Positions 20,356 through 32,012 of a DNA stretch of 64,000 nucleotides are shown piece by piece. The DNA comes from Phytophthora sp. 'mugwort' (lineage: Eukaryota > Oomycota > Peronosporomycetes > Peronosporales > Peronosporaceae): assembly GCA_033558025.1 (NCBI GenBank), contig JAUCEF010000005.1, positions 2,356,001-2,420,000 on the forward strand. The letters are read 5' to 3'. Positions within the stretch are counted from its first letter, which is position 1. Every line of letters starts with the position of its first letter. The position numbers and the translations under genes were made by a program. The notes beneath the pieces were generated by a model. It ran no database searches and was not told where the DNA came from. It saw only the letters and a program-made list of their open reading frames with translations.

Positions 20356-23055
20356 ATGAGTCAAGTGCTACAGCACCCGCGCGTCTTCACGTTCGTGAAG
20401 GGCGAAAGCAAGGGCAACGGCAGCATGAAGCCGCTGCTGGGCGGTAAGGGCGCCAACCTGTGCCAAATGGCACGCAACGGCGTGAACGTGCCGCCCGGAC
20501 TGACCATCACGACGGAGGTGTGCCAAGAATTCTACGCGGTGGGCGGCCGTCTGCCTCACGGCCTGATGGACGAGGTGCGCTCGGGCGTGCACCTGATGGA
20601 GAAGACGCTGGGTGTGACGTTTGCCGACGCGACGAACCCGCTGCTGGTGTCGGTGCGCTCGGGGGCGGCCATCTCGATGCCCGGCATGATGGACACGGTG
20701 CTGAACTTGGGTCTGAACGACGAGATCGTCAAGGGCGTGGCCAAGCGCGGCGGCGACCGCTTCGCGTACGACTGCTACCGTCGTCTGCTGCAGATGTTCG
20801 GCGATGTAGTGCTGGAGATCCCTCACGACGACTTTGAGGAGGAGCTGTCGGCCATGAAACAGGCCCGTCACGTGACGTTTGACGTGGAACTGACGGCCAC
20901 CGACCTGCAGGAGCTGGTGCAGAAGTACAAGAAGGTGTACGAGAAGCACGGCAAGTCGTTCCCGTCGGACCCGTGGGAGCAGATGCGCATGGGAATCGAG
21001 GCTGTGTTCCACTCGTGGAATATCCCGCGCGCTGTCAAGTACCGCGAGATCAACAAGATCACGGGCCTCAAGGGCACAGCCGTGAACGTGCAGGCCATGG
21101 TGTACGGCAACATCAACGACCAGTCGTGCACGGGCGTGCTGTTCACGCGTAACCCGGCCAACGGTGAGAACAAGCTGTATGGCGAGTTCCTGCTGAACGC
21201 GCAGGGTGAGGATGTGGTGGCAGGCATCCGTACGCCGCAGCCGATCTCGGAGCTGGCACAGAAGATGCCGATCGTGTACAAGCAGCTGGATGAGACGGTG
21301 CACACGCTGGAGACGCACTTCAAGGACGTGCAGGACACGGAGTTCACTGTGCAGGACGGTGTGCTGTTCATGCTGCAGACGCGTAACGGCAAGCGCACGG
21401 GCCCCGCGGCTTTGAAGATCGCCGTGGACATGTGGCGCGAGAAACTGATCACGGAAGAGGAGGCCGTGATGCTGGTGGAGCCGCGGCACCTGGACCAGCT
21501 ACTGCACCCGAGCTTCGCTAACGAGAAGGCGTACCAAAAGGACGTGCTGTGCCGAGGCCTGCCGGCGTCTCCGGGCGCGGCAGTAGGCAAGATCGTGTTC
21601 ACGGCGGCGGATGCCGAAGCGTGGTTCGCTCGCGGCGAGAACGTGATGCTGGTGCGTGAGGAGACGTCTCCGGAGGACGTCGGCGGCATGCACGCTGCTG
21701 AGGGTATCCTGACGTCTCGCGGCGGCATGACGTCGCACGCTGCCGTGGTGGCCCGTGGCTGGGGAAAGCCGTGCGTGTGCGGCTGCAGCGCGCTGTCGAT
21801 CGACGCGAACAGCAAGACCATGCGCGTGCGATCAGCGGATGGTGACGAGGTGGTCTTGGGCGAGGGCGACTACATCAGCGTAAACGGCACGACAGGCGAG
21901 GTGATCAAGGGCGAGCAGGCGCTGCAGAAAGCAGCGATGAGCGGTGAGCTAGCGCAGTTCATGAAGTGGGTGGACGCGCACCGCCGTATGGAGGTGTTCA
22001 CGAACGCAGACACGCCCGAGGATGCTCGCGAGGCTCGTGCGCACGGCGCTCAGGGAATTGGCCTGACGCGTACGGAGCACATGTTCTTCAGCTCTCCGGA
22101 GCGTATCGCCGCTGTGCGCCGCATGATCGGTGCCGTGGAGTTGGACTCTCCGGCGCAGCAAGAGGCTCTGGATGCGCTGTGTAAGTTCCAGCAGGGAGAC
22201 TTCGAGGGCATCTTCCGCGCCATGGACGGTCTCCCCGTGACCATCCGTATGCTGGACCCGCCGCTGCACGAGTTCCTGCCGCACGAGGGCAGTGCTCTTG
22301 ACGATCTGTGCGCGACGCTGGCGCGGGAGATGAAGGTGGGCAAGGCGACAGTGCAGGCTCGTCTTGCCGGCCTGAAGGAGGCGAACCCGATGATGGGTCT
22401 GCGTGGCTGCCGTCTGGGCATCGTACACCCGGGCATCACGGAGATGCAGGCGAAGGCCATCGCGGAGGCAGCCGTGAAGGTGGCGGGCGAGGGCATCTCA
22501 GTGCACCCGCACATCATGATCCCGTTGGTGGGCTCGATCGAGGAGCTGGAGCAGCAGGTGAAGCTGGTGAAGTCGGTGGTGCAGGATGTGATCGGTAAGC
22601 GTGGCAAGGCGTTTGACTACAAGGTAGGCACGATGATCGAGGTGCCGCGCGGTGCGTTGCAGGCCGGCAAGCTGGCCGAGGTGGCAGAGTTCTTCTCGTT
22701 CGGCACCAACGACCTGACGCAGATGACGTTCGGCATTTCTCGCGACGACGCGCAGGCCAAGTTCCTGTCGTACTATGTGAAGCATGGCCTGCTGGAGAAG
22801 GACCCGTTCGAGACGCTGGACCAGGAGGGTGTGGGCGAGCTGGTGCGTCTGGCCGTGGAGCGCGGCCGCGCGACACGGCCCACGATCGAGCTGGGCATCT
22901 GCGGCGAGCACGGCGGCGACCCGCAGTCGATCGAGTTCTTCGAGAAGGTGGGTCTCAAGTACGTGTCGTGCTCTCCGATGCGCGTGATGATCGCTCGTCT
23001 GGCGGCTGCGCAGGCGGCTCTGAAGCTGAAGAAGGAGGACAGTGCTTTGGCGTAA
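20356..23055 (+). CDS. PPDK: Pyruvate phosphate dikinase (copy 5)
   Basis: An 899-residue PPDK with the same domains and active-site residues as copy 2 (ATP-grasp, TSHAAV with His461, CGEHGG with Cys849). It carries Asp497 like copy 4, and ends in SALA where the other copies end in SASA. The promoter and leader are the mirror image of those of copy 2. Its 3' flank (23,056-23,250) is about 90% like that of the other copies, clearly more diverged than they are from each other, so it has escaped whatever keeps the others alike. It is the outermost gene of the array; transposon remnants follow. Confidence 0.97.
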   Translation: MSQVLQHPRVFTFVKGESKGNGSMKPLLGGKGANLCQMARNGVNVPPGLTITTEVCQEFYAVGGRLPHGLMDEVRSGVHLMEKTLGVTFADATNPLLVSVRSGAAISMPGMMDTVLNLGLNDEIVKGVAKRGGDRFAYDCYRRLLQMFGDVVLEIPHDDFEEELSAMKQARHVTFDVELTATDLQELVQKYKKVYEKHGKSFPSDPWEQMRMGIEAVFHSWNIPRAVKYREINKITGLKGTAVNVQAMVYGNINDQSCTGVLFTRNPANGENKLYGEFLLNAQGEDVVAGIRTPQPISELAQKMPIVYKQLDETVHTLETHFKDVQDTEFTVQDGVLFMLQTRNGKRTGPAALKIAVDMWREKLITEEEAVMLVEPRHLDQLLHPSFANEKAYQKDVLCRGLPASPGAAVGKIVFTAADAEAWFARGENVMLVREETSPEDVGGMHAAEGILTSRGGMTSHAAVVARGWGKPCVCGCSALSIDANSKTMRVRSADGDEVVLGEGDYISVNGTTGEVIKGEQALQKAAMSGELAQFMKWVDAHRRMEVFTNADTPEDAREARAHGAQGIGLTRTEHMFFSSPERIAAVRRMIGAVELDSPAQQEALDALCKFQQGDFEGIFRAMDGLPVTIRMLDPPLHEFLPHEGSALDDLCATLAREMKVGKATVQARLAGLKEANPMMGLRGCRLGIVHPGITEMQAKAIAEAAVKVAGEGISVHPHIMIPLVGSIEELEQQVKLVKSVVQDVIGKRGKAFDYKVGTMIEVPRGALQAGKLAEVAEFFSFGTNDLTQMTFGISRDDAQAKFLSYYVKHGLLEKDPFETLDQEGVGELVRLAVERGRATRPTIELGICGEHGGDPQSIEFFEKVGLKYVSCSPMRVMIARLAAAQAALKLKKEDSALA

Positions 23056-23269
23056 GGGTGTGTGGAAAGGTGACCGATTTGCAACACTACTTCTACGGTG
23101 TTGCAGCTCGGAGCAAGAAAAGAGAGACCAGGCCAGGCTCGCGAAGCAAGCTAGCAAGTATGAGTCGGTCGTGCGTGTGTGCATGTGCAGTGTAGCTGTC
23201 GAATAATTGGGGCCGCAGCGACTGCTGCGTGTTGAATCGAAACACGAATCATATATTCAAAGTTTCAAT

Positions 23270-23318
23270 ATCGTCGTGTACGTTTCAATTTGTTTCACTT
23301 TGAAACGTACACGACGAT
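23270..23318. repeat. Perfect 19-bp inverted repeat at the array edge
   Basis: ATCGTCGTGTACGTTTCAA at 23,270-23,288 is followed after 11 bases by its exact reverse complement at 23,300-23,318. It sits just outside the point where homology of the large inverted repeat stops. Confidence 0.9.
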
Positions 23319-24640
23319 GGAGTATAAAATCGTAGTATCCAATTTGAAGTCTTTGCTTTTTGGGATATGAGCATGCATGGTTCTTGTTTTAGGGAACGAA
23401 GTAGAATCTCATATTCGCGATACGTTTGCAGAAGGTAGATATTGGTTTTTGTCAATGTTTAGCTTCTCCCTGGGACAATGATGTTGTTCCTTTATTTATC
23501 ACAAAGACGATGGCATCGGATTTGCGCTTGTATCGGTCTGAATTTAGCAGTTTTAACGAGATCTCGATAAATAATAATTGCAATACAGTTATTATTGAGA
23601 TATTGTCCCAATAATACCAGTACAATACCGGTTTAAGAGCTTGAGCTGGTACGTGCACATTCAGGCTACACACGTTTTATCCAGTAGGCGATCGAACGGG
23701 AAAGCCAACTGTTCAACTTTAATTATCACAAACATCGCCTATCCACCGCCCTGAGCTGCCTTTCATACAACCCCCACAATGCTGGATGGCCGGACGGCTG
23801 GCGCCGAACAGGGGGTAGGCCACGTCTCGGGGTGTAACGGTTACATGAAGAGTGCCAAGCCACTCTTCAGAATTGTGTACTCAAGTACTCTAAATGATGT
23901 AGCCAGCATCACTATGACGTCACGGATAGGTATCACACATATGGTACAAAGACCTCAGAACCACCCAATAGGACAACATCTAGTACTTTATAGGTGACTT
24001 ATAGTAGTATTAGATGCATTAAAAGGGGTCACCTATAAAAAAAGATTCAGTCTTATATCTACTTAATTTGGTAAGAGTCCCCTCAGACCATGGACTTGTG
24101 AACTGCCGTTCATTGAGAGTTTAAATACTCTCCGGGAGTCACACTTTCTGTGCGCAAGGTGTTGTGTGCCCCGTCACAGGGGGTGCCCACATTTTGCGAA
24201 GGGCTTTCGGAAATGATGTCTTATCAAGCGGTGCGATGTAAACACAGGTTATCAGTAACGAACGCTGAAACTCCTTGTCGTGCTGGATGGTTACACAAGG
24301 AAATAGGGGGCATTTAGCATAGAGATGAGTTTTTTTATAACATGTTTCGTACAGTAGCCGATATTAATGCTTACCAATTGATGAGCCAAAGGTCTACAAT
24401 AATAGACTTCTGGTGCTAAGGAGGTGCTGGTGCATACTTTATATAGACAGGACAGTGAAAATGTGTTCTCTGGGAGTACACTCTACTGTACGCGATAACT
24501 AAGGTAATTCGGTACCTATGACTCAGATGACAGGTGTCAAGCGGAGAATGAAACCGTTGGTCTGGAGATACCCTACCAGAAGCGGCTGACTCCTCTCAAG
24601 TTGATCACGTCCGAACTCGATAAGATGGCCCCCAATCGCG
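23319..24640. other. AT-rich intergenic DNA beyond the PPDK array
   Basis: No gene was recognised; ORFs at 23,426-23,997 are short and lack signatures. A hairpin with 12-bp arms (TTTATAGGTGAC) lies at 23,987-23,998 / 24,028-24,039. The base composition suggests decayed repeat DNA. Confidence 0.6.
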
Positions 24641-24649
24641 AGATTTGCT

Positions 24650-25530
24650 CCTTTTTTTCCTCGACAAGGGCAAATATGACGTCCGCTGACCAGCATTGCG
24701 GTGCTGCGCGCAAGCAGCAACCTGGGCCCGGCTACAGTAACCTGCTTCATACCTCAACTCCGCCCATCCTGACTTCGTGGAGACCTACCACACCTCGATG
24801 GCGTGACATCCCGCTTTCAAGCTTCGGCTTCGTGTCCGAGTCGACCCAATATCGTTACCGGGGACTTCATGGGTCGTCGAGCGGAACCAGCCGGTCTCTG
24901 AGATGGACAACCTCCTCACGCGCTCGATGTCGCTCCGAAATCCTATGTCGTCCAAGACGCTGGAGGCGGACATGCAGAAGCTCACTACCAATGTTGGCGT
25001 CCTGATCGACGAGGACTCAGGAACCCTATTCGGCATCATGTGGGAATGATGGTCCCGCCCACTCTGCTGTGAACTATATAGCACTCTACGGCGTGTACAC
25101 AGTGGCGAGCTAGCGTCGCGAACGATTTTTAGCTCTATCGCCAATTGAGGAGGGGAGTCAAATGCCGAGGTGCTCATCGAGATGTCCAAGCGCATACTGG
25201 ATCTGTACATCAAAAAGATATTGTTGGCGGCATTTCTTGCTGGCGACAACTGCAGCACGAACCGACGAATCGCATGGAGCTACCGCTGGTGGCCCGCGCT
25301 AGCCACCAGTACAATTTTGGTTATACCAGTATTTGGCCGCGTTCGAGCCCGAGCTCGCTGGTCTGAACCAGCTCATGATACAGCTTCGACACTGCAACAA
25401 CGCCGCCGAGCTCTCGAAGGTGACGGAACTGCTTGCCTTTTTCTCCAGCCTCCGAATCAGCCTAGTCAACCTCTCTTTCCGAATCAGCAGCAATATACCG
25501 GTAGAGACCGGTATGAACTTCACTTAGTGG
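24650..25530 (+). pseudogene. hAT-family transposase remnant
   Basis: Frame-broken but readable pieces occur in the order expected for an oomycete hAT transposase: a piece ending IDEDSGTLFGIMWE (~24,990-25,050), then MSKRILDLYIKK and FLAGDNCSTNRRIA (~25,170-25,275), then FEPELAGLNQLMIQLRHCNN and a segment ending in VTELL (~25,335-25,440). The middle piece fits the catalytic-core GDN region of hAT enzymes. Several frame changes and stops make it non-functional. Family assignment is by recognition of motif order; terminal inverted repeats and an 8-bp target duplication were not found. Confidence 0.6.
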
Positions 25531-26150
25531 CACTCCCGAGCTTACGGGACAGAGATTACGCCACGGGTGGGTACAAGATTGTGGGTACAATATTGGCTCT
25601 ACGTGGCAGTAGCAGATTGGCTAAAGTAACTAAGTATCCAGTAGAGAGAGTTCAGTGATGTGTATACAGTAGAATATCCAGTAGGCTTAGAGGTGGCAAG
25701 AAGTTTGCGAACTAAGGACCTAAATAAGTAACTTTGCATTTTGCTCTAAACCACTCAAGTCTTTTAGAATGACCTTAGAAACCTCCTAGGTCTACTGGAA
25801 ATGGCAGGCCGAACTTGTATGACGGCTTGCTGTACAGCTCGATTCTTCATGGTGAACGAGATCAGCAAGCCGTGACTAAAGGCGTCCTTGATCAGCTCAC
25901 TGTTATCGACCCTGCGTTGGTACCAACAAGGGCAATAAGAAAGGGTTAAAAGAGAAACCATAATGCACTGCGCTGTGAAGGGGATTCCATACTCTCATCT
26001 CAAATGGAAAGAGTTTAGGTTTTCTTTCAAGCTATGTGGCTTGGGTGCTACAACATCGACGACTTGAATGTACACAGATTGCAGCACGAGCGCAATCTAC
26101 TTGAGATTCTAGCTTTATATGAAGGTCAGTCAAGTCTTACTTACTACTCT
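25531..26150. other. Unassigned DNA between hAT and pogo remnants
   Basis: Only short frames with stops; no recognisable product. It may be part of either flanking element. Confidence 0.5.
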
Positions 26151-26159
26151 ATGATTTTT

Positions 26160-26840
26160 CTCGGCAGGATGGCCGCTGCCGAACTCGGTATCCCTGCTTC
26201 TAAGCTGCCACGACTTACCAGGTCTACGAGGCTGTGTCACGGGTTTCTGTCTGCCTCGGTATCGTCCCTGCCCTGAAGGTCAGCAAGTCGCGCATGACCT
26301 TCCTTTTCGGCTCCAATACCATGAGGACGGAGAAGCTGCGGCTGATGGTGTTGGATAATGCAAAAAGCCACGCTGGTTGCCGGACAAGCCGAATAACATT
26401 GATTACATCGGGACCAGCAAAGGCTGGATGACCACGCCCGGTTTCAGGGGTGGCTGGTGGCGATCAACAAGAAGATGAAGGCTGCCGACAGAAAGGTCCT
26501 GCTGCTCTACGATAATGCGCCTGTGCACGATGAGCCCTAGGAGGCGCTGTCGTACGTGGAGATCGCCAGGCTGCCAAAACATACGACGGCAACGCTGCAA
26601 CCTATGGACCAGGAAGTCATTGCGTGGCTCAAGGCAATGATTTTAAACAATAGATCAGGCGCTGTTTTGCTGAGTGTTTTGTGCGTCGAGGAGGACGCGC
26701 ATGCTATCGATACAGCAGACGCTATGCAATGGCTGGGAGACGTGTGGGATGCCATGCCCAAGAAGATTCTTGCGAACTGCTGGAGACACACAGGTTTGCT
26801 CTCAGATCGAATCATGAGTGTGGACCTCATCGTCAATTAA
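26160..26840 (+). pseudogene. pogo/Tigger-type DDE transposase remnant
   Basis: The pieces are a stretch with SKSRMTFLFGSNTM, then NNIDYIGTSKGW / FRGWLVAINKKMK, then KVLLLYDNAPVHDE, a stop codon (TAG near 26,538), and RLPKHTTATLQPMDQEVIAW. The DNAPVH and LQPMDQ motifs mark the second and third blocks of the DDE_1 (CENP-B/Tigger/pogo) catalytic domain. At least two frame changes and one stop are visible, and no N-terminal DNA-binding domain is attached. A related N-terminal domain occurs separately at 45,690-46,160 on the other strand. Confidence 0.75.
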
Positions 26841-29800
26841 ATCAGTACTTTGACACCTTGTCGAAAGGGCAGTTGTCCTATCAAAATGGAAACCCCGTCT
26901 AAGATGATAATATCAGGTGACTCTCCAAGACGCCCATCACTGTACTTCATTCGACAGCATCCGGTGAAAGTAGCAGTCAAGAATTAGATAATTCTCGCAC
27001 TATTTTTAAACTATTTGTATCGGCGGCTGCTCAAAGCCGCACATAATCTTGTAGGGCAAAGCTTTTCCGATGTATTGCAGAAAATAAATTCGAGAATGGC
27101 GAAGTACATATCCCTTGTTTTTCCAATGCATGCCACGAAGTGCACTGATACCTTAATTTCGCTGGGTCTGTCGGTCAGTGCCGTTAGTGGACGCGAGCTG
27201 GCAGAAGTGATCCAGCGGGGACACGTTCACACAGCATCCCGTGTTGCTGATCCCGTTGATCGACAGTGTGCGTGGCACGCCGCTCGTCTATCCGCCAAGC
27301 TCTCGACTGATGGCCCCCGAGGTGACTCGAGCGCTGGCAACGATCTAGTCAAAGGAGGGCGTGTTCCATTACGATAATACATTGCTTGAAGCTTCTTGGC
27401 ACGCAGCGACGAACCGTCAGTGAAGTGAAGATAGAAACGCTTCGATACATTAGAAGCTGCCGAAACTCAGGGTGGGCACAACCTAGGGTTTGTTTTGACG
27501 CTGCAGTGAGGTCAGTATTGGGGCAAGACATGTAGAACTAGAAGGCACTTAATAGCTTGCCCTCGATTATTGGATGGGGTTCCCAACACGTGCGATCCGT
27601 AATGTTTGCGATAAATTTAATATATATCAGGCTTGTGATTATAGAACTTGATATATCCGGCTTGTTACTTCAGAACCCCCCATGCAGGTGACCCACTCGC
27701 GTATTATATGCGGGTCTTCATCTTTGGCGATCCACGAAGGCTTCAGTCGATGGTCGTCCCAGATGGACGACACAGCAGATAGCGACCTGCCAGTCTCTGT
27801 GAGATTATCTCATGGTGAGCGCACCGCTGATTTATTTGATAGCCGCCTCAGAACGGCTTCGTAATGTGGCAAGCTGCGCACATACATGCTGGTCACCGGA
27901 AACTTCAATGCCTCGCCCGTTTCGTTGTGTGGAACTTTGTTACCCACACCGGAGATCAACGCGATCGAGTGCTTTCAACAAGCTCTACGGGGAGACATTC
28001 GCCAAGCTGTTGGCGCGGCCATATGTCAGAATCGTGCTGTACGCGAGGGTTTTCGGAAGTGGTGCTGGACATATCAATGCAGGAAGAAGCGCCGTCCACC
28101 GGGTCCAGCGCAGCATTCACCAGCCTGGTAGCTCCATGCGAAGCAAAGATGATTCATGTAGTGCTGGTAAAACTTGTGTGCGCGAGGATACGCGCGAAAA
28201 ATTGGCCATGACGTCGCAGACAACTGAGTTACATGCTCGCCCACCCAGTGCGAGCAATACTTTGTCTCAATTTGATCTGGGCGGTGCAGATGATACATGT
28301 GCGCAGCCCGTGCACAACCTATTCGAGGGAATCGCATCGTCGAATGGCTGTTATCAGCCTATGCCTAGCGAAGCCAACGCTGGCCCCACCTCGTCAGTGA
28401 CCGTGCGTTATAAGACGCGGATTCTTTCCTAATTGGAGATCATCCCCATGCGCCTCGTGCGGGCTAAGATTAAGCACCAACCAAAGAAATTAGCTGGCCA
28501 ATGGAGCATCCCATGTTCCAGGACACATCGTGATCAATCCAAGTGTGGAATCACGCGTTGCGGAACGTAATTCACTATCTTAAGGGCTCAAAAGGTGAAA
28601 GAGCTGCCGAGATTACCCGATGAAAACAAAATCTCGCCTAAAACACTTGCCCGCTCGTCGTCCTGTGTACACGGATCCGCAGTCGTTGCCACCCTCTCCA
28701 GAGGAAGGGCCATGACCCACGGACGTGGAATTCGCATCGGAGTGCAAGAACCCAGATGGCACTGTGTCCAACTACATCGGAAGTATGAAAATGCAAGTTT
28801 GTCGGCGACTGTTCATAGACATCCGCGACAACATCGGTCCTACAGTATATTGCATTGCTGACGGCTACAGCTGTGTCGCAACGCACCCAGCTTTTGAATG
28901 GCGCCCAAGCTGTTTGACACAAGCGGGGGGGGGGTCTAGGCGTCTAGCAACAACTGGACTCGATGTAGGCGATGCCTCGTGGGCGCGTACGTGAGCTCTC
29001 TATGCGAATACGCTGTAATAGTAGGTGGTCAGCGAAACAGTGGCCATATCGTGTTATACAATGCCAAGTCATCGCAGGACATGTTTGTGCATGTGGAGGC
29101 GTTGAAATGCGGCTAAACGACCTCATCCATTAGCCAGGCATGCGAACCAAACGCTGCGTTTGTCGAGCTACAAACTAGGATGAGAGTTAAGGTCTCGTGA
29201 AGCTGATCAAAGCCGTCAAGGCCGGCACCCAGATCACGGTTAAGTTTTAGGAATGGGAGATGGTTCAAATACCGTGCGATGCATTCTGAATGGGAGAAGG
29301 TAGTAAGGAGAGAAAACCCCGTAGTTCCCTTGCAATAGGTTGTGGTAATTTGGCCGGGCAAACAGCCAGAAGCCATCGTTAACTATATAAGCGAGGTTGA
29401 ACATGCAAATTTTCGATACTGGACAAATTCGTATAATCCGCAGTTGTATTAACTCATTATTACCGACGGTAAGGTACCCGTGCATCAGAAGGACCAAATA
29501 AGGAGCTGATGTGCTGGAACCGAGCGAGGCCGGTCGTCTTCAATAGCTACAGTTGATACAGCTCGATTGAGCTTCTTCCGACCAACCACCCCGCTGCTAT
29601 CGACGTCCTCCGTCTCCCGGATCGCGAACCAATACATGTACACACATATCCAAAAGCGAATCATAATTGAACAAGCACCATTTGTTGTCAATGCCGACCC
29701 CATGACAGCCCTTTCACCTTCATGCACGCATATATGGCTTGACACCGCGATGACATATTCGCTTCGCCTATTCGGTGCCACCGCAATTTGCTTAGCAAGC

Positions 29801-30120
29801 GTGGTAGTTCCCCAGTATCCACCACACGAGGTGAATTGGCAAACCGACCGACAGATCTAACAAGTCATCGCGTCTCAATTAGGCAACGCGAAGAACGAGG
29901 GTTGCAGCAGGAACGAAGGCAAAGCGGGAATAGCGTGTAATACAGTTGGCGCTCGCACAATCACTAACCTCGTGGAGAAGCGAGCCCATTTTCAATCGGC
30001 GTCGCAGGTTATAATCTCTCTTCGAGGGAGTATTGAACGTCACTGCAGGGTATTGGGCTGACACAAAGACAACTGCTTGTCCGAGCATCCACTGCGCACT
30101 CATGTACTGACTCGAAAGGG
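26841..30120. other. Repeat-derived DNA without a recognisable gene
   Basis: Many frames of 60-200 codons overlap on both strands (the longest is 27,812-28,432 +) without a domain I can name. Base use is mixed and stops are frequent. It probably contains older transposon debris. A G-run occurs near 28,925. Confidence 0.5.
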
Positions 30121-30329
30121 ATGAGTCGCTCATTTTTTTCCCAAATTAGTGTCCCGCTTGACCGTAACTCTCTGAGTCTGTCTTCCTCTGACGCGAAAAC
30201 TATTGCCGTCCCGCAGAACTTGGTAGCGCATGTAGCTAAACCTACACCGGAGTCATACTGTCCCTCTGTGAGGATGAAGCAATTCGCCCATTTACCCCCG
30301 AACCAACGGGACGGGCTTAACAAGCCCAT

Positions 30330-31745
30330 GTCCTTGGTAGACCCGGAAGGTGTGGCTCATCTTGCCTCGCAAGGCCCCGATGTGACGAATGCACGTCTGG
30401 AGGCGTTCTTTAACTACGCGAATGCTCTGTTAAAGCACATACAACAACAGATGACGGAGGACATGGGGTCTGTGATGCCCAGGCTGTCATCGCATGTAGC
30501 TCCCAGAGCTAAGTTGCTCTCATGAGATAATCTCGTGCTCCGGGCTCAGGGATATCGAGATGGCTATGACGTCCGCCGGCTCTAGACCGAACAACAGCGC
30601 GTCGCGCTTGCTATCTCCAAACTCGGTGGCCGAGCGCGAGAGTGAACACTGACGAGTGGCACGTCCGTGGACGCTGCGTTCCGTTCTTGAGACCAGCTGA
30701 AACTCCAGCTCTTTCGAGTGTTCTCGTCGCTTAACCAGGCATATCGCATGAAGTCACGCCTTCTTTCTACTCACCAGCGTAAAAAGGAATTGGTGGAGTT
30801 CCGTTCAAAAGTTACGAACTGTAATCGCTGGTACGTCGGAAGATTCCCTCCTGAGGCGGTCACCGTAACCATCTTCATGGAAAGTATTCGCACTGGCGTA
30901 GCCAAGACGGAAATCTTCCGTGTTCACCCTACCCCTTCCGATGAAGCCGTGAACGTGGCGCTGAACGCCGAGTTTGACTTTAAGTCTGCGCGACTTGGCT
31001 GGAGCGCTTCCTAAGCCAGCTCGTCAGGAAACTCCGGTTCGTCTAATGCCCCCGAGCCGATGGATCTAAACCATGCTGAACACGAGGAAGCCGAGCTTCT
31101 GTATGCTGAGCAGCGCATCGGCATCCGTCGATACTACGTGTGCGGAAGCACCCATATCTGCGTCAGGGTTGTCCCCTGCGTAAGCCGCGTCAGGCTCCTC
31201 CGAGCGGAAATATGGCTCAAAACGCCAAAACCCAGTAGGCGAGGGGCAGCCTGCTGGGGAAAAGCTAAGTTTTGTTACGCCTTAGGGAGGAGGATAGCAT
31301 GGCTTAGTCCCGAAGAACACTGCTCTCTGACACGGGACGTGTATGCAGGCTTACTGGTCGTTGAGACAACCTTAAAGGGTTTCAACAGGCCTTGGACGGT
31401 CCTTATCGACGTTGGCGCGTCGGGCAATTACGCGCGGCGCTCCACGCCAGGAGGAAGTCAGTAGTATGCTGGCGCTGATTGCGCGTACGAGTGACACAAT
31501 CACAGTCCGTCTCGCGATGGAGCCAGTGTCGCGGTGCCCAATGTTCTTGTGAACCTAAGCGTGGGGTTTCTGGATTTCGGTAACATGGAACGCCTTGACC
31601 TGAATTGGAGATATGATCTCATCATGGGGATGACATGGCTCGAACGCCATAAGCCATGAATTGATTGGGTCTCTAAGACCTTAGGCCTAAGCGCTTCACT
31701 CCTAGTTGAGCTTTGACGAGTCATAAACCCACCTCTGCTAAGAAG
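30330..31745 (+). pseudogene. Ty3/Gypsy gag-protease remnant
   Basis: In order: DPEGVAHLASQGPDVTNARLEAFF (~30,340-30,415), a gag-like part at ~30,780-31,010 with KKELVEF and PSDEAVNVALNAEFDF, a broken zinc-knuckle (RRYYVCGSTH) after EPMDLNHAE near 31,055-31,160, then an aspartic-protease word VLIDVGAS (canonical DSGAS) near 31,395, and YDLIMGMTWLERH near 31,610-31,655. This is the order of an oomycete Ty3/Gypsy polyprotein. It is split across frames, and no reverse transcriptase or integrase follows, so it is a dead 5' part. Confidence 0.75.
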
Positions 31746-31868
31746 CAAAGCGCTATTGGCGCGATCACTGAACCGAGTCGGTCAATGTGCTGGGCATCGG
31801 AGAGTCTGACTTAATGGATACTGACGGCGTCGTGGACGCGAGTCCCGAGTACAGCTCGTGGACTGATC

Positions 31869-32012
31869 GTGGAGTGGCACGTAATCCGCTGAACACGCTC
31901 GTTGCGTTAACGAGGCATCGCTGCATGTCGAAGGCACAGTCAGTCGTGTGCCGAGGCGTCATGAGCTTAGCCCTGATAATGCACGTGGAGCGGCACGTAA
32001 TCCGCTGAGCGA
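31869..32012 (+). repeat. Short direct repeat
   Basis: GTGGAGTGGCACGTAATCCGC at ~31,869 recurs as GTGGAGCGGCACGTAATCCGC at ~31,985, downstream of the Gypsy protease remnant. It may be a local duplication in the old element. Confidence 0.6.

Larger units (their letters stand above)
13505..23250 (+). repeat. Right arm of the large inverted repeat (palindrome II)
   Basis: Reverse complement of ~2676-12,422: PPDK copy 4, a spacer with the mirrored pseudogene, then PPDK copy 5. Homology ends near 23,250, shortly after the shared GTTGAATCGAAACACGAAT. Twenty bases later lies a perfect 19-bp hairpin. Confidence 0.95.
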
